Shown: piece after piece, positions 35,106 to 43,195 of the stretch
Layout: each line of letters starts with the position of its first letter
How positions within the stretch are numbered: the first letter of the stretch is position 1
Origin: AR5 sp041499965
GTDB taxonomy: Bacteria; Methylomirabilota; Methylomirabilia; Rokubacteriales; CSP1-6
Reading direction: 5' to 3'
Length of the DNA stretch: 64,000 nt
NCBI GenBank assembly: GCA_041499965.1
Contig: JBGQLG010000006.1
Location: forward strand, 1-64,000
Notes under the pieces: generated by a model
Seen by the model: only the letters and a program-made list of their open reading frames with translations
What the model was told of the DNA's origin: nothing
Database searches by the model: none
Made by a program: the position numbers and the translations under genes

Positions 35106-37538
35106 TTGAGCGATATCACCCAGCCGTCGCCGCCCTGGCTCCGATGGCTTGCCCCCGCCATCCCGGTGGCGGCGGCGTTCGCGCTGGCGCTGACCCGCAT
35201 CGACGATCCCGACGCGTTCACTCACCTGGCCCTGGGACGCAACCTGGTCGAGCACCACGGCCTTCCCGCCCACGAGCCGTTCTCGTTCCCGAGCCTGGAC
35301 CAGCCCTACTACAACTCCGAGTGGCTGTTCGACGTCGTGCTCTACGCCGCCTATCTGGTCGGCGGCACCGCGGGCGTCGTCGTCCTCAAGGCGGCGATCG
35401 TGGCCCTGACCGTCGCGATCCTGTGGGTCGACTCGCGCGCGTGGCGCGAGCCCGCGTCGGCCCAGCCGGCCGGGCTCGCGATCCGCTCGGCGGTGCTGAC
35501 CGCCACGGTGCTGATGATCAGCCATCGGTTCGTCGAGCGCCCCGACATCGCCCTGATGGTCTTCCTGGCCTTCACGATCTACGCGCTGAACGCCTACCTC
35601 GAGACGGGCCGGCGCCTGATCCTCCTGTTGCCGCTGGTCCAGGTCCTGTGGGCCAACATGCACCCCAGCGTGGTGGTCGGCCTGGTGCCGTTCGTCGCCG
35701 TGCTCGGCGGCGGCGTGGCCCTGCGCGTGGGCAGGCGTCTGATCGAGCGCTGGTGGCGGGCGCCGGCGGTGAGCATGCCCCCGTGGCGCCAGCTCGGCAC
35801 CGTCGCGGTCGTGCTGCTCGGCGTCCTCGTCGCGTCGGTCGTGAACCCCTATCGCTTCGACGCGCTGATGTTGCCCTTCACGCTGGCCGACATGCCGTGG
35901 TTCCGGCAGGAGATCCTGGAGCTGCAGCCGCCGCAGCCGGCGGCGTGGCCCGGCCCCTACGTGATGACCGCGCTGTTGCTCGTGAGCCTGCTGCGCCTGG
36001 TCGCCCGGCTTCCGGTCATCCCGGGGTTGCTGGCGCTGCCGTTCGTGCGTCTCGGTCTGTCGGCGGTCCGTTTCGTCTTCCTGCTGGAGCTGGTCGCCGC
36101 CCCGATCCTGGCGCGCAACCTGGTCGCCATCACCGCCGTCGATCGCCGACCGCGCGCGCGCCGTCTCCTGCTGAGCGGCGCGATCGCCGCGGTCGGCCTT
36201 GCCGTCGTCGCGGTCGTGGCCAGCGGAGCCGGGATCGGCCCACTGGCCGACCCGCGCAAGGCACCCGGCTTCGGCGTCAACGAGCGATGGGTGCCCGAGG
36301 GCGCGCTACGCTATCTCGACGCGCGCGGCCTGCAGGGCCGCCTGTTCAATGCGTTCCACTTCGGCGGCTACATCACCTGGCGTGATTTCCCGCGGCGCGT
36401 GCCCATCGTCGACGGCCGCGGGCAAGTCACGCCCAGCGTGCTGGAAGCAATCCACTTCGCCCGTGCCTATCCGCGTCACCTCCAGGAGCTGCAGGCGCGC
36501 TTCGGCTTCGAGGTGGCCGTGATGGACTACCCGACGTACTCGGGTGACTCCGTTGCCGAGGTGCTGGGCCCCGACGCCGACGCGGCGCTGGCCTCGCCCC
36601 AGTGGGCGCTGGTGTACTGGGACGACGTCGCGCTGGTGTACCTGCGGCGCGGTGGCCGGCACGCCGCCCTGATCGCGCGCGACGAGTACCGGCTGGTCAA
36701 GCCGGCCAATGGCGCCGCCGGCATCGCGCGGCTGCTGGCCGACCCTACCCGGGCCGAGGCGGCGCGGGCCGAGCTGGCCCGTCACGTCGCCGAGACGCGA
36801 TCCTCCCTCGGCTTCCTGCTGCAGGGCTACGCCGCCGTCGATCCCGACCAGGCCATCGCCGCGTTCGCGCGGGTGCAGGACCCCGCGCGTCGCTTCGAGG
36901 CCGACCAGGCGACCGCGGCCGCCTACTGGCGCCGGAAGGACTTCGCGCGGGCCACGGAGTACTACGACCGGGCGATCGCGCGCGAGCCGGCCGCCGCGGT
37001 CCTCTACAACGCGGGCCTGGTCCGCTCCGAGGCCGGCGACGATCGCGGGGCCGTTCGCTATCTCACGCGCGCCCAGAGCGCCGACCCGAACCTGACGCCG
37101 GTGTACGCCGCGCTGGTCGCTGTCTATCGCCGGCTGGGCGACGAGACCTCCGCGCGCGACCTCGGCGCGGCCTTCCTGCAGGCCGCCACGCGGGCCCGGG
37201 TGGCGGATCAGGAGCAGGCGGCCCGCCGGCTGCTCGCCGAGGGGCGCGTGGCCGAGGCCGGCGAGCAGCTGACGGAGGCGCTGAAGCTGGATCCCCGGAG
37301 CGTGGCGGTGCTGACGACGCTGGGCTACGTGCGCCTGGCCGAGCGGCGGCTCGACGAAGCCTCCCAGGCCGAAGAGGAGGCGCTGGCGATCGATCCCGGC
37401 CAGGCGCGCGCCCACTGGGGGCTGGCCCAGATCGCCCGGGCCCGCGGCGACGAGCCGACCGCCCGCCGGCACCTGCAGGCCTTCGCGCGGCTGTCGCCGC
37501 GCAGCTACGAGGCCTGGCAGATCCGCGAGGCGCGCTAG
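35106..37538 (+). CDS. Polytopic membrane protein with C-terminal TPR repeats
   Basis: This 810-residue protein has about 9-10 membrane segments in residues 1-375, with DPDAFTHLALGRNLVEHHGLP in the first external loop, a layout like GT-C glycosyltransferases or O-antigen ligase-like proteins. A soluble middle domain follows, then about six TPR-like repeats from about 590 to the end (for example AAYWRRKDFARATEYYDRAI and GYVRLAERRLDEASQAEEEAL). The start codon is TTG 35106 with no good ribosome-binding site. A role in glycan transfer near the adjacent cluster is inference. The stop lies inside the arm of palindromic copy 4. Confidence 0.8.
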   Translation: MSDITQPSPPWLRWLAPAIPVAAAFALALTRIDDPDAFTHLALGRNLVEHHGLPAHEPFSFPSLDQPYYNSEWLFDVVLYAAYLVGGTAGVVVLKAAIVALTVAILWVDSRAWREPASAQPAGLAIRSAVLTATVLMISHRFVERPDIALMVFLAFTIYALNAYLETGRRLILLLPLVQVLWANMHPSVVVGLVPFVAVLGGGVALRVGRRLIERWWRAPAVSMPPWRQLGTVAVVLLGVLVASVVNPYRFDALMLPFTLADMPWFRQEILELQPPQPAAWPGPYVMTALLLVSLLRLVARLPVIPGLLALPFVRLGLSAVRFVFLLELVAAPILARNLVAITAVDRRPRARRLLLSGAIAAVGLAVVAVVASGAGIGPLADPRKAPGFGVNERWVPEGALRYLDARGLQGRLFNAFHFGGYITWRDFPRRVPIVDGRGQVTPSVLEAIHFARAYPRHLQELQARFGFEVAVMDYPTYSGDSVAEVLGPDADAALASPQWALVYWDDVALVYLRRGGRHAALIARDEYRLVKPANGAAGIARLLADPTRAEAARAELARHVAETRSSLGFLLQGYAAVDPDQAIAAFARVQDPARRFEADQATAAAYWRRKDFARATEYYDRAIAREPAAAVLYNAGLVRSEAGDDRGAVRYLTRAQSADPNLTPVYAALVAVYRRLGDETSARDLGAAFLQAATRARVADQEQAARRLLAEGRVAEAGEQLTEALKLDPRSVAVLTTLGYVRLAERRLDEASQAEEEALAIDPGQARAHWGLAQIARARGDEPTARRHLQAFARLSPRSYEAWQIREAR

Positions 37539-37682
37539 CCGGCTGCTGAAAAAGGCCCATCTGCTTCGTTGGCGCCCTCGGCCGCACGCTCAACGTACAG
37601 GGAGTACGCCTCGCGTGCGGCTGTCGGGCGCCGCCTCGCATCTGGGCCTTTTGGGCAGCCGGCGGGTTTTTCAGCAACCGCT
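37535..37682 (+). repeat. Palindromic element, copy 4
   Basis: The left arm (37535-37559, with GGCTGCTGAAAAAGGCCCA) pairs with 37643-37663 (TGGGCCTTTTGGGCAGCCGG) allowing one gap, and alternatively with TTTTTCAGCAACCG at 37668-37681. An internal stem GCCGCACGC/GCGTGCGGC is perfect, whereas copy 3 has a mismatch there. The element spans from the stop of the TPR gene to within two bases of the stop of the convergent DUF2304 gene. Confidence 0.85.
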
Positions 37683-37684
37683 AA

Positions 37685-38041
37685 TTAGCTCCGGGGCTCG
37701 TCCACGCGCGAGGACAGCAGGGCCAGCTCCTGGGCGAGGTTCTTCACCTGCGTGCTGAGGCGCGAGATGATCACCGAGTAGTGCACGGCGATCGCGAACA
37801 GGAAGAGGACGGCGCACAGCAGGAGCGTGTTGAGCGGGGTGACGGCGCCCACGATGTGGGTGATCACGATCAGCAGCCGGTACCAGACGGCCAGCAGGAC
37901 CATGGCGCCCGCCGTGAGCAGCCACAGCCACGAGTACTCCTCGAGCAGGCGGCGGCGGCGGACCAGCTCCAGGACGAACAGGAAGGCGACCAGCGAGATC
38001 ACCAGCGCGAACATCGTCTGATGCAGCGTCAGCTCGGCCAT
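37685..38041 (-). CDS. DUF2304 membrane protein
   Basis: This 118-residue protein has three hydrophobic segments and the DUF2304 pattern: FLFVLELVRRRRLLEEYSWLWLL and a C-terminal coiled segment RLSTQVKNLAQELALL. DUF2304 genes commonly sit beside dolichol-phosphate-mannose-synthase-like glycosyltransferases, as here (one base apart). It may anchor or regulate that enzyme; the function is unknown. Confidence 0.85.
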   Translation of the reverse strand: MAELTLHQTMFALVISLVAFLFVLELVRRRRLLEEYSWLWLLTAGAMVLLAVWYRLLIVITHIVGAVTPLNTLLLCAVLFLFAIAVHYSVIISRLSTQVKNLAQELALLSSRVDEPRS

Positions 38042-38042
38042 C

Positions 38043-38765
38043 TCAAGCTCCCTTGCGCTGGGCGGGCTCGCGTCTCAGCGGCGCCAGCGCCACCGACAGC
38101 AGCATTTTGAACACGTAGTAGACCGGACGCAGGCCCGCGTGCATCGAGAGCCCTCCGGTGCGCGGATACATCCGCACCGGCACCTCGCGCAGCCGGAAGC
38201 CCGCCCGGCGCAGCGTGATCAGCACGTCGGCGTCGGCGTAGTCGGTCGGGTACCACTCGGTGGCGACGAAGCGGACGACGTCGCCGCCGAGCGCCCGGAA
38301 TCCCGAGGTCACGTCGGAGAACCGCATCCCCGTGAGCAGCCAGGCGAGCCAGCGGAACAAGCCCATGCCGGCCCGGCGCAGCAGTCCGGGCCGGTAGGTG
38401 TTGGCGCCGTCGAGGAAGCGCGAGCCGATGGCGACGTCGGCCTCGTCGTGCGCGATGACCGCGAGCAGCGCCGGGATGTCGGCCGGCTCGTGCTGGCCGT
38501 CGGCGTCGAGCTGCACGACGCAGTCGTAGCCCTCGCGCACCGCCAGCTTGTAGCCGGTCTGGGCGGCCACGCCGGCGCCGAGGTTGAAGGGCAGGCGGAC
38601 GACCCGGGCGCCGGCGGCCCGGGCGACGGCGGCGGTGTCGTCGGCGGAGCCGTCGTCCACGACCAGCAGGATGGCGTCGGGGACGGCGGCGCGCACCCCG
38701 GCCAGCACGCGGCCGATGCGCGCGGCCTCGTTGAACGCCGGCACCAGGACGAGCGGCGGCTTCAC
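38043..38765 (-). CDS. Family 2 glycosyltransferase, polyprenyl-phosphate type
   Basis: This 240-residue GT-A enzyme shows VPAFNEAARIGRVL, VVDDGSADDTAAVARAAGA and QLDADGQHEPADIP (the DxD-type motif). The family includes dolichol-phosphate mannosyltransferase; it probably loads a sugar onto undecaprenyl phosphate, which GT-C enzymes nearby would use. The start GTG 38765 overlaps the GNAT stop. Confidence 0.9.
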   Translation of the reverse strand: MKPPLVLVPAFNEAARIGRVLAGVRAAVPDAILLVVDDGSADDTAAVARAAGARVVRLPFNLGAGVAAQTGYKLAVREGYDCVVQLDADGQHEPADIPALLAVIAHDEADVAIGSRFLDGANTYRPGLLRRAGMGLFRWLAWLLTGMRFSDVTSGFRALGGDVVRFVATEWYPTDYADADVLITLRRAGFRLREVPVRMYPRTGGLSMHAGLRPVYYVFKMLLSVALAPLRREPAQRKGA

Positions 38766-39295
38766 GCGAGAAAGACCGCCATGATCAGCACGTCGACGAG
38801 CTCGGCCTCGCGCGGGAGCTGGCGCCGCAGCGTCCCCTCCGTCTGGAATCCGGCCCGGCGGTAGAGCGCGATGGCCCGCGGGTTGTCACCGGCCACCTCC
38901 AGGAGGACCTTGCGCAGACCCAGCCGGACGGCCCGTCGCAGCATCGACCTCAGTATTTCGTAGCCGATGCCCCGCCCCCAGCAGTCCTTCTCGCCGATCA
39001 CGACACCGAAGTAGGCGGTGCCGCTCCGGCGGTCGATGCGGGTGAGCGTCGTGAGACCGACGAGACGTTTCGACGCCTTCAGCTCGACCGCCAGCGTGAG
39101 GCGGCTCGAGTCGACGCCGTCGGAGACGGCGCGCAGCCAGCGCACGGCGTCACGCCGTTCGAACGGCGCGTCACCCCACAGCGCGCCTCGCCGGAGCTCC
39201 TCGTCGCGTCGCCAGACGATGACACGGGGCAGATCGGTCCGGCGGAACGGCCGCAGCCGGATCTGCTCACCGGCGGTCTCCCGGGGGGCGATCAC
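38762..39295 (-). CDS. GNAT family N-acetyltransferase
   Basis: This 177-residue protein has the GNAT fold: IRLRPFRRTDLPRVIVWRRDEEL, FGVVIGEKDCWGRGIGYEIL (acetyl-CoA loop, GRGIGYE in place of QxxGxG/A) and NPRAIALYRRAGFQTEG. In this cluster it might acetylate an aminosugar, as similar enzymes in deoxysugar operons do. Overlaps by GTGA at both ends. Confidence 0.85.
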   Translation of the reverse strand: MIAPRETAGEQIRLRPFRRTDLPRVIVWRRDEELRRGALWGDAPFERRDAVRWLRAVSDGVDSSRLTLAVELKASKRLVGLTTLTRIDRRSGTAYFGVVIGEKDCWGRGIGYEILRSMLRRAVRLGLRKVLLEVAGDNPRAIALYRRAGFQTEGTLRRQLPREAELVDVLIMAVFLA

Positions 39296-40128
39296 GATCG
39301 GGGCGATTCAGCCCGAGCCGTGTCGCGCACCGCGGCGGCCGGGGGCTCGACGATGTCGTCGCGGCGCCGCAGCCAGCCGCCGCCCCAGTGGGTCACCTCG
39401 ACGGGAGCCGACCGCTCGTCGAAGAGCGGCGTCGGTGCCCCGAGCTCGAACTCGGGGTGTCGGGCGGCGAATGCCTCGGCGGCGCTGGCCGGGTTGTCGG
39501 TGCGCCACTGCGGCGAGCCCCGGGGGGTGTCGTGCAGATCGCGCATGATGCCGTCGGTGGCCACGATGTAGGACCCCGGCGTCACCAGGTCATGATAGGC
39601 CTCGAGCTCGCGGGTCACGTGAGCCCGGCTGTGGTCGGAGTCCAGCAGCACCAGGACGCGCTCGCCGGGCTGCACCAGCGCGCGCACGCGCCCGACCACG
39701 GCGGGGCTCGTCGAGTCGCCCTCCACCAGCGCCACCAGGGACCCGAGCGGGTGGCCCTCGATCGCGGCTCGGTTGGCCGGGCGGATCTCCACGTCGATGC
39801 CCACGACGCGGCCCCGACCCAACGCCTTGCAGAGGCTCGCGTAGAGAATGAGCGAGCCGCCGTGGGCGATGCCGGTCTCCACGATCACGTCCGGCTGGAG
39901 CCGATGGATGACCTCTTGGACACGGACGATGTCCGACGGCAGCTGGATGATCGGGCGGCCGAACCAGGAGAATCCATACGAGTGCTTCTGATTCCAGCCG
40001 ACCTTCGTCCAGAGTGCCGAGAGGATCTCGAACGCCGCGTCCGAGTAGAGCGGCAGGCTCGAGCCACCCGGCCCCTCCACGGTCAGACGCGCGGTGTCGG
40101 TGTCGATGACGATTTTCATCGCGGTCAC
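39292..40128 (-). CDS. CmcI-like (cephalosporin hydroxylase family) protein
   Basis: This 278-residue protein matches the CmcI/rhamnosyl O-methyltransferase family by IETGIAHGGSLILYAS-type SAM-binding loop (VETGIAHGGS), GIDVEIRPANR and LLDSDHSRAHVTRELEAY. Members are SAM-dependent, usually O-methyltransferases acting on sugars in glycan or antibiotic pathways. It lies between the C-methyltransferase and the GNAT gene with 4-base overlaps on both sides, so sugar methylation is the likely role. Confidence 0.8.
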   Translation of the reverse strand: MTAMKIVIDTDTARLTVEGPGGSSLPLYSDAAFEILSALWTKVGWNQKHSYGFSWFGRPIIQLPSDIVRVQEVIHRLQPDVIVETGIAHGGSLILYASLCKALGRGRVVGIDVEIRPANRAAIEGHPLGSLVALVEGDSTSPAVVGRVRALVQPGERVLVLLDSDHSRAHVTRELEAYHDLVTPGSYIVATDGIMRDLHDTPRGSPQWRTDNPASAAEAFAARHPEFELGAPTPLFDERSAPVEVTHWGGGWLRRRDDIVEPPAAAVRDTARAESPRS

Positions 40129-41267
40129 AGTGTCATGATGCGGCCGTTGAAGCCACGGACATGGAGATCGGCACGAATCTCACCTGCGTAGTTGGGGTTG
40201 ACGATCACGATGACGCCCACCTCGCAGACGACGGCGGCGTCGGGCGCCACGATGGGGGCGGCCAGACCGGGGATGTAGCCGCCTTGCTTCGCCGGATTGG
40301 TGTCGATCAGACAACGGGGGGGAGCGGCCATCCGGTGCGCGAGCGTGACGCCCTTGGCGCCCGCCCCCCAGATGGCCCAGCCACGAGTCGCGTCCACGGT
40401 CGCCAGATCTTGCTGGAGACCGAGCCGGCGTCGCTCCATCGTCGTGGCGGCGGCGGCGAGATCCACGGCCGCGACGGTCGGGACGTCGCCCGCCGGCGGG
40501 CGGGTCGTTCGGCGGAGCCATAGGACCTGATACTGCGCGTCGAACCCGTCGTCGTGAGCGAGGACGTCGAAGCCGGCCTGGAGGCACAGCCACGCCAGCG
40601 TCGGCCGGGGAAAGTAGTTGCAATGCTCGTAGAAGAGATCCCAGAAGCAGGCGTGATCGCAGATCCACTCGAGCGCCGGGGTCTCCAGCATGACGAGCGG
40701 ATCGCCGGCGGCGTCGGCGATCGCCGCCAGCTCGCGGAGGAAGCTCCGGACGTCGGGCACGTGCTCGATGACGTGACGGCAGACGACCGCGTCGTAGCGT
40801 TGGCCGACGTCGACGGCGGTGAGCCGCGCCGGCACGAAGCGCAGCCGAGGGTCGCGGGGATCGCCGTGGTCTTCCCACGTCGTATCGTAGCCGACACCGG
40901 TGTTGTGGCCACGCTCGGCGAGCAGGGTCAGGAACGCGCCCTTGCCGCAGCCGAGCTCGAGCACCCGCTTGCCCCGGATGTCGTGCCGCTCGACGAGCGC
41001 GTCGGCGAGGGTCTCGAGGTACCGACGGAACGCCGGGGAGTGCGACTGGCTGTTCTCGTAGCGCGCGTCGTAGGGCAGCAGCGCGGCGCGGAACGCGGCG
41101 TTGGAGACGAGGCCGCAGCGGCGGCACTGCACGAGGTCGAGGTCGCCCCGCGGCACGGCCCGCGCACTCGAGGGATCGGTGTAGCGGTAGTTGAGCACCA
41201 CGGGTTGATCTCCGATCCGCATGGCCGTGACGGCGTCGGCCCCGCAGCCGGGACAGGCGGCGGTCAT
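40125..41267 (-). CDS. Class I SAM C-methyltransferase, zinc-finger type
   Basis: This 380-residue protein has three parts: an N-terminal zinc-binding part with CPGCG and CRRCGL, a SAM-binding Rossmann fold with VLELGCGKGAFLTLL and HVIEHVPD, and a C-terminal domain with WGAGAKGVTLAHRM. This is the layout of sugar C-methyltransferases such as TcaB9, which act on NDP-4-keto-deoxysugars. The start ATG 41267 overlaps the epimerase stop; the open frame continues upstream only as out-of-family sequence. A second gene of the same type is at 45363-46601. Confidence 0.88.
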   Translation of the reverse strand: MTAACPGCGADAVTAMRIGDQPVVLNYRYTDPSSARAVPRGDLDLVQCRRCGLVSNAAFRAALLPYDARYENSQSHSPAFRRYLETLADALVERHDIRGKRVLELGCGKGAFLTLLAERGHNTGVGYDTTWEDHGDPRDPRLRFVPARLTAVDVGQRYDAVVCRHVIEHVPDVRSFLRELAAIADAAGDPLVMLETPALEWICDHACFWDLFYEHCNYFPRPTLAWLCLQAGFDVLAHDDGFDAQYQVLWLRRTTRPPAGDVPTVAAVDLAAAATTMERRRLGLQQDLATVDATRGWAIWGAGAKGVTLAHRMAAPPRCLIDTNPAKQGGYIPGLAAPIVAPDAAVVCEVGVIVIVNPNYAGEIRADLHVRGFNGRIMTL

Positions 41268-42145
41268 CGCAGGCCGGCGATCAGTCCGGTGAGCCCGTCC
41301 GACAGGTCCACCGCCGGCGTCCACCCCAGTGTTCGTAGCCGCGTCGGGTCGGCCACGAACGATCCGGACAGCTCGACGGTGGCCCCGGAGGCGGCGACGA
41401 GCTCCGGTCGCCCGAGGAGCTCCGCGATGGTGAGGGCGATGTCCTGCACCGTGCGGGGGATCCCGCTTCCGATGTTGACGGTCGTGTCGACGCGCTGCTC
41501 CACCAGGTGCAGGAGGGCCGCCGCGACATCGTCGACGTGGATCCAGTCTCGCACCGCCTGGGGCGTCTTGAGGGTCACGCGCTCGCCGCCGGCGAGGCGG
41601 CGGATCACGCTGCTGCAGAGCCGCGCGGCGGGCTCACCGACGCCGTAGGGTTGGAAGAGCCGCGCCCACGCCAGGCGGGCGCCCGCGGCGCGGACCCCTT
41701 CGTCTAGCGCCACGCGCAGCTCGTGCTTGGCTCGGGCGTACGGGGAGAGCGGCGCGAGCACCGAGCGCGTCTCGTGAAGCGGCTGCGACGACGCCTGGTA
41801 CTCGGCGCTCGTGCCCAGCGCGACGACATGGCCGCCTCCGCGGTCCAGCCACCCCTGCAGGAAGGCGAGGCTCTCGTCCATGTAGCGCCGGTTCTCGGGC
41901 GATTCGAGATAGACGCCCGCGTCGGTGATCCAGGCGGCATGCACACACACATCCGGCCCGAAGCGGCCCAGCGCATCCCACGGCGGACTGGCCAGGGTGC
42001 CCATCGTCGTCGTCACGCCCAGATCGGCGGGAAGCCCCGGCGACCCCGGGCGCACGAGGCCGTTCACCACGTGACCTCTCGCCACCGCCCGCCGAATGAA
42101 GGCCCGTCCGACGAAACCGGTGGCCCCCGTGACGACGATCCTCAT
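41264..42145 (-). CDS. NAD-dependent sugar epimerase/dehydratase
   Basis: This 293-residue short-chain dehydrogenase has GATGFVGRAFIRRA at the N-terminus (NAD site) and the YARAK catalytic pair near residue 145. DWIHVDDVAAALLHL and VNIGSGIPRTVQDIAL are typical of nucleotide-sugar epimerases or reductases. With rfbF/rfbG it would finish a CDP-linked deoxysugar. It is the first gene after a 175-base gap, so it probably starts a separate transcript. Confidence 0.85.
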   Translation of the reverse strand: MRIVVTGATGFVGRAFIRRAVARGHVVNGLVRPGSPGLPADLGVTTTMGTLASPPWDALGRFGPDVCVHAAWITDAGVYLESPENRRYMDESLAFLQGWLDRGGGHVVALGTSAEYQASSQPLHETRSVLAPLSPYARAKHELRVALDEGVRAAGARLAWARLFQPYGVGEPAARLCSSVIRRLAGGERVTLKTPQAVRDWIHVDDVAAALLHLVEQRVDTTVNIGSGIPRTVQDIALTIAELLGRPELVAASGATVELSGSFVADPTRLRTLGWTPAVDLSDGLTGLIAGLR

Positions 42146-42274
42146 CCGGTCGCGCGGCGCTCGTCTGGGCCGTCGCTGACGTCATGGAACAATGGCTCGC
42201 TCCCGCGCACGATCGCGACCGTCGTCCCACGTTAGCGCAAGCGACCGGTGAAACCGCCATCCATTCTGCGTCGC

Positions 42275-42309
42275 GATGACGGCGAGTTGCGGGGCGGCCG
42301 GCCGTCATC
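42275..42309 (-). terminator. Candidate terminator hairpin after the glycosyltransferase
   Basis: GATGACGGC (42275-42283) and GCCGTCATC (42301-42309) form a perfect 9-base stem with a 17-base loop, twelve bases after the stop of the gene at 42321 on the minus strand. There is no T-run. It marks the one real break in the glycan cluster. The rest of the gap (42146-42274) has a TGACGTCA palindrome (42177-42184) and no clear promoter. Confidence 0.45.
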
Positions 42310-42320
42310 CGGGACCTCGC

Positions 42321-43190
42321 TCAGGCGCCGAGGCGCTTGGCGATGAGGGCGAGGCGATAGGCGAGACGCCCGTAGCGCGGATGGCGGTATCGAGCGTAGA
42401 GCACGTGGTGGAGCGCGTTGAGCCTGAACAGCGCGTACAACAGGCGCGGGTGTGGAGGGATCCGCAGATCGCCGAGGACCGCCCGGGTGAATCGGGTGAG
42501 CGGGAGCACGCGAGCCACCCACCCCGGCGCGTCGTCGATGAGTCGCATGTACGCGTGGGGCTCGGTGGTCTCGCGCACCAGCAAGACCTCGTCCAGCCGC
42601 GCGTGCTTGCCATACAGAAGCGTCCCGGCGGTGACGGTCCAGTCGAATCCATAGTAGATCGATCGGGGAAAGACCCGGCGCAGCACCTCACGCCGGTACA
42701 GGCCGTAGAAGCGAGAGTTGTCCAGGGGATCGCGCAGGAACCGGCACAGGTTCTCGTGCACGCTGCCGAGCAGCGCCTGGCCGTCGGGAGCGGGACGCCG
42801 GCTCCCATCGGGGGCGACGAATTCGACGCGAGGGGCCGCGCACACCACGTCACCGTGCGCCTCCAGGACGGCCAGGGCCTGCTGCACCAGGCGCGGCCGC
42901 ACGTAGTCGTCGGCCGCCAACCACATGAAGGAGGGGGCGCCGGCGGCCTCGAGCACGAAGCGGAAATTCTCGAGGGCGCCGAGGGCAACCGGCTGTCGCG
43001 TGTAGTGAATCCGTGGATCGCGCGCGGCGTAATCCCGGCAGATCGCCTCGGTCCCGTCGGTCGACGCGTTGTCGGACACCAGCAGCTCGAAATCGCCACA
43101 GGTCTGGTCGAGGACCGATTCGATGGCCCGGGCGACCGTCCGTTCAAGATTGAAGACCGGAATGCCGATGGACGCGCGGGCGCCGGCCAC
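42321..43190 (-). CDS. Family 2 glycosyltransferase
   Basis: This 289-residue GT-A enzyme shows ASIGIPVFNLERTVARAIESVLDQ, SDNASTDGTEAICRDYA and MWLAADDYVRPRL (the DD-type metal site). It would add a sugar in the glycan made by this cluster. I chose GTG 43190, five bases after the flippase stop, because the frame upstream is not glycosyltransferase-like. Confidence 0.88.
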   Translation of the reverse strand: MAGARASIGIPVFNLERTVARAIESVLDQTCGDFELLVSDNASTDGTEAICRDYAARDPRIHYTRQPVALGALENFRFVLEAAGAPSFMWLAADDYVRPRLVQQALAVLEAHGDVVCAAPRVEFVAPDGSRRPAPDGQALLGSVHENLCRFLRDPLDNSRFYGLYRREVLRRVFPRSIYYGFDWTVTAGTLLYGKHARLDEVLLVRETTEPHAYMRLIDDAPGWVARVLPLTRFTRAVLGDLRIPPHPRLLYALFRLNALHHVLYARYRHPRYGRLAYRLALIAKRLGA

Positions 43191-43195
43191 GATGG

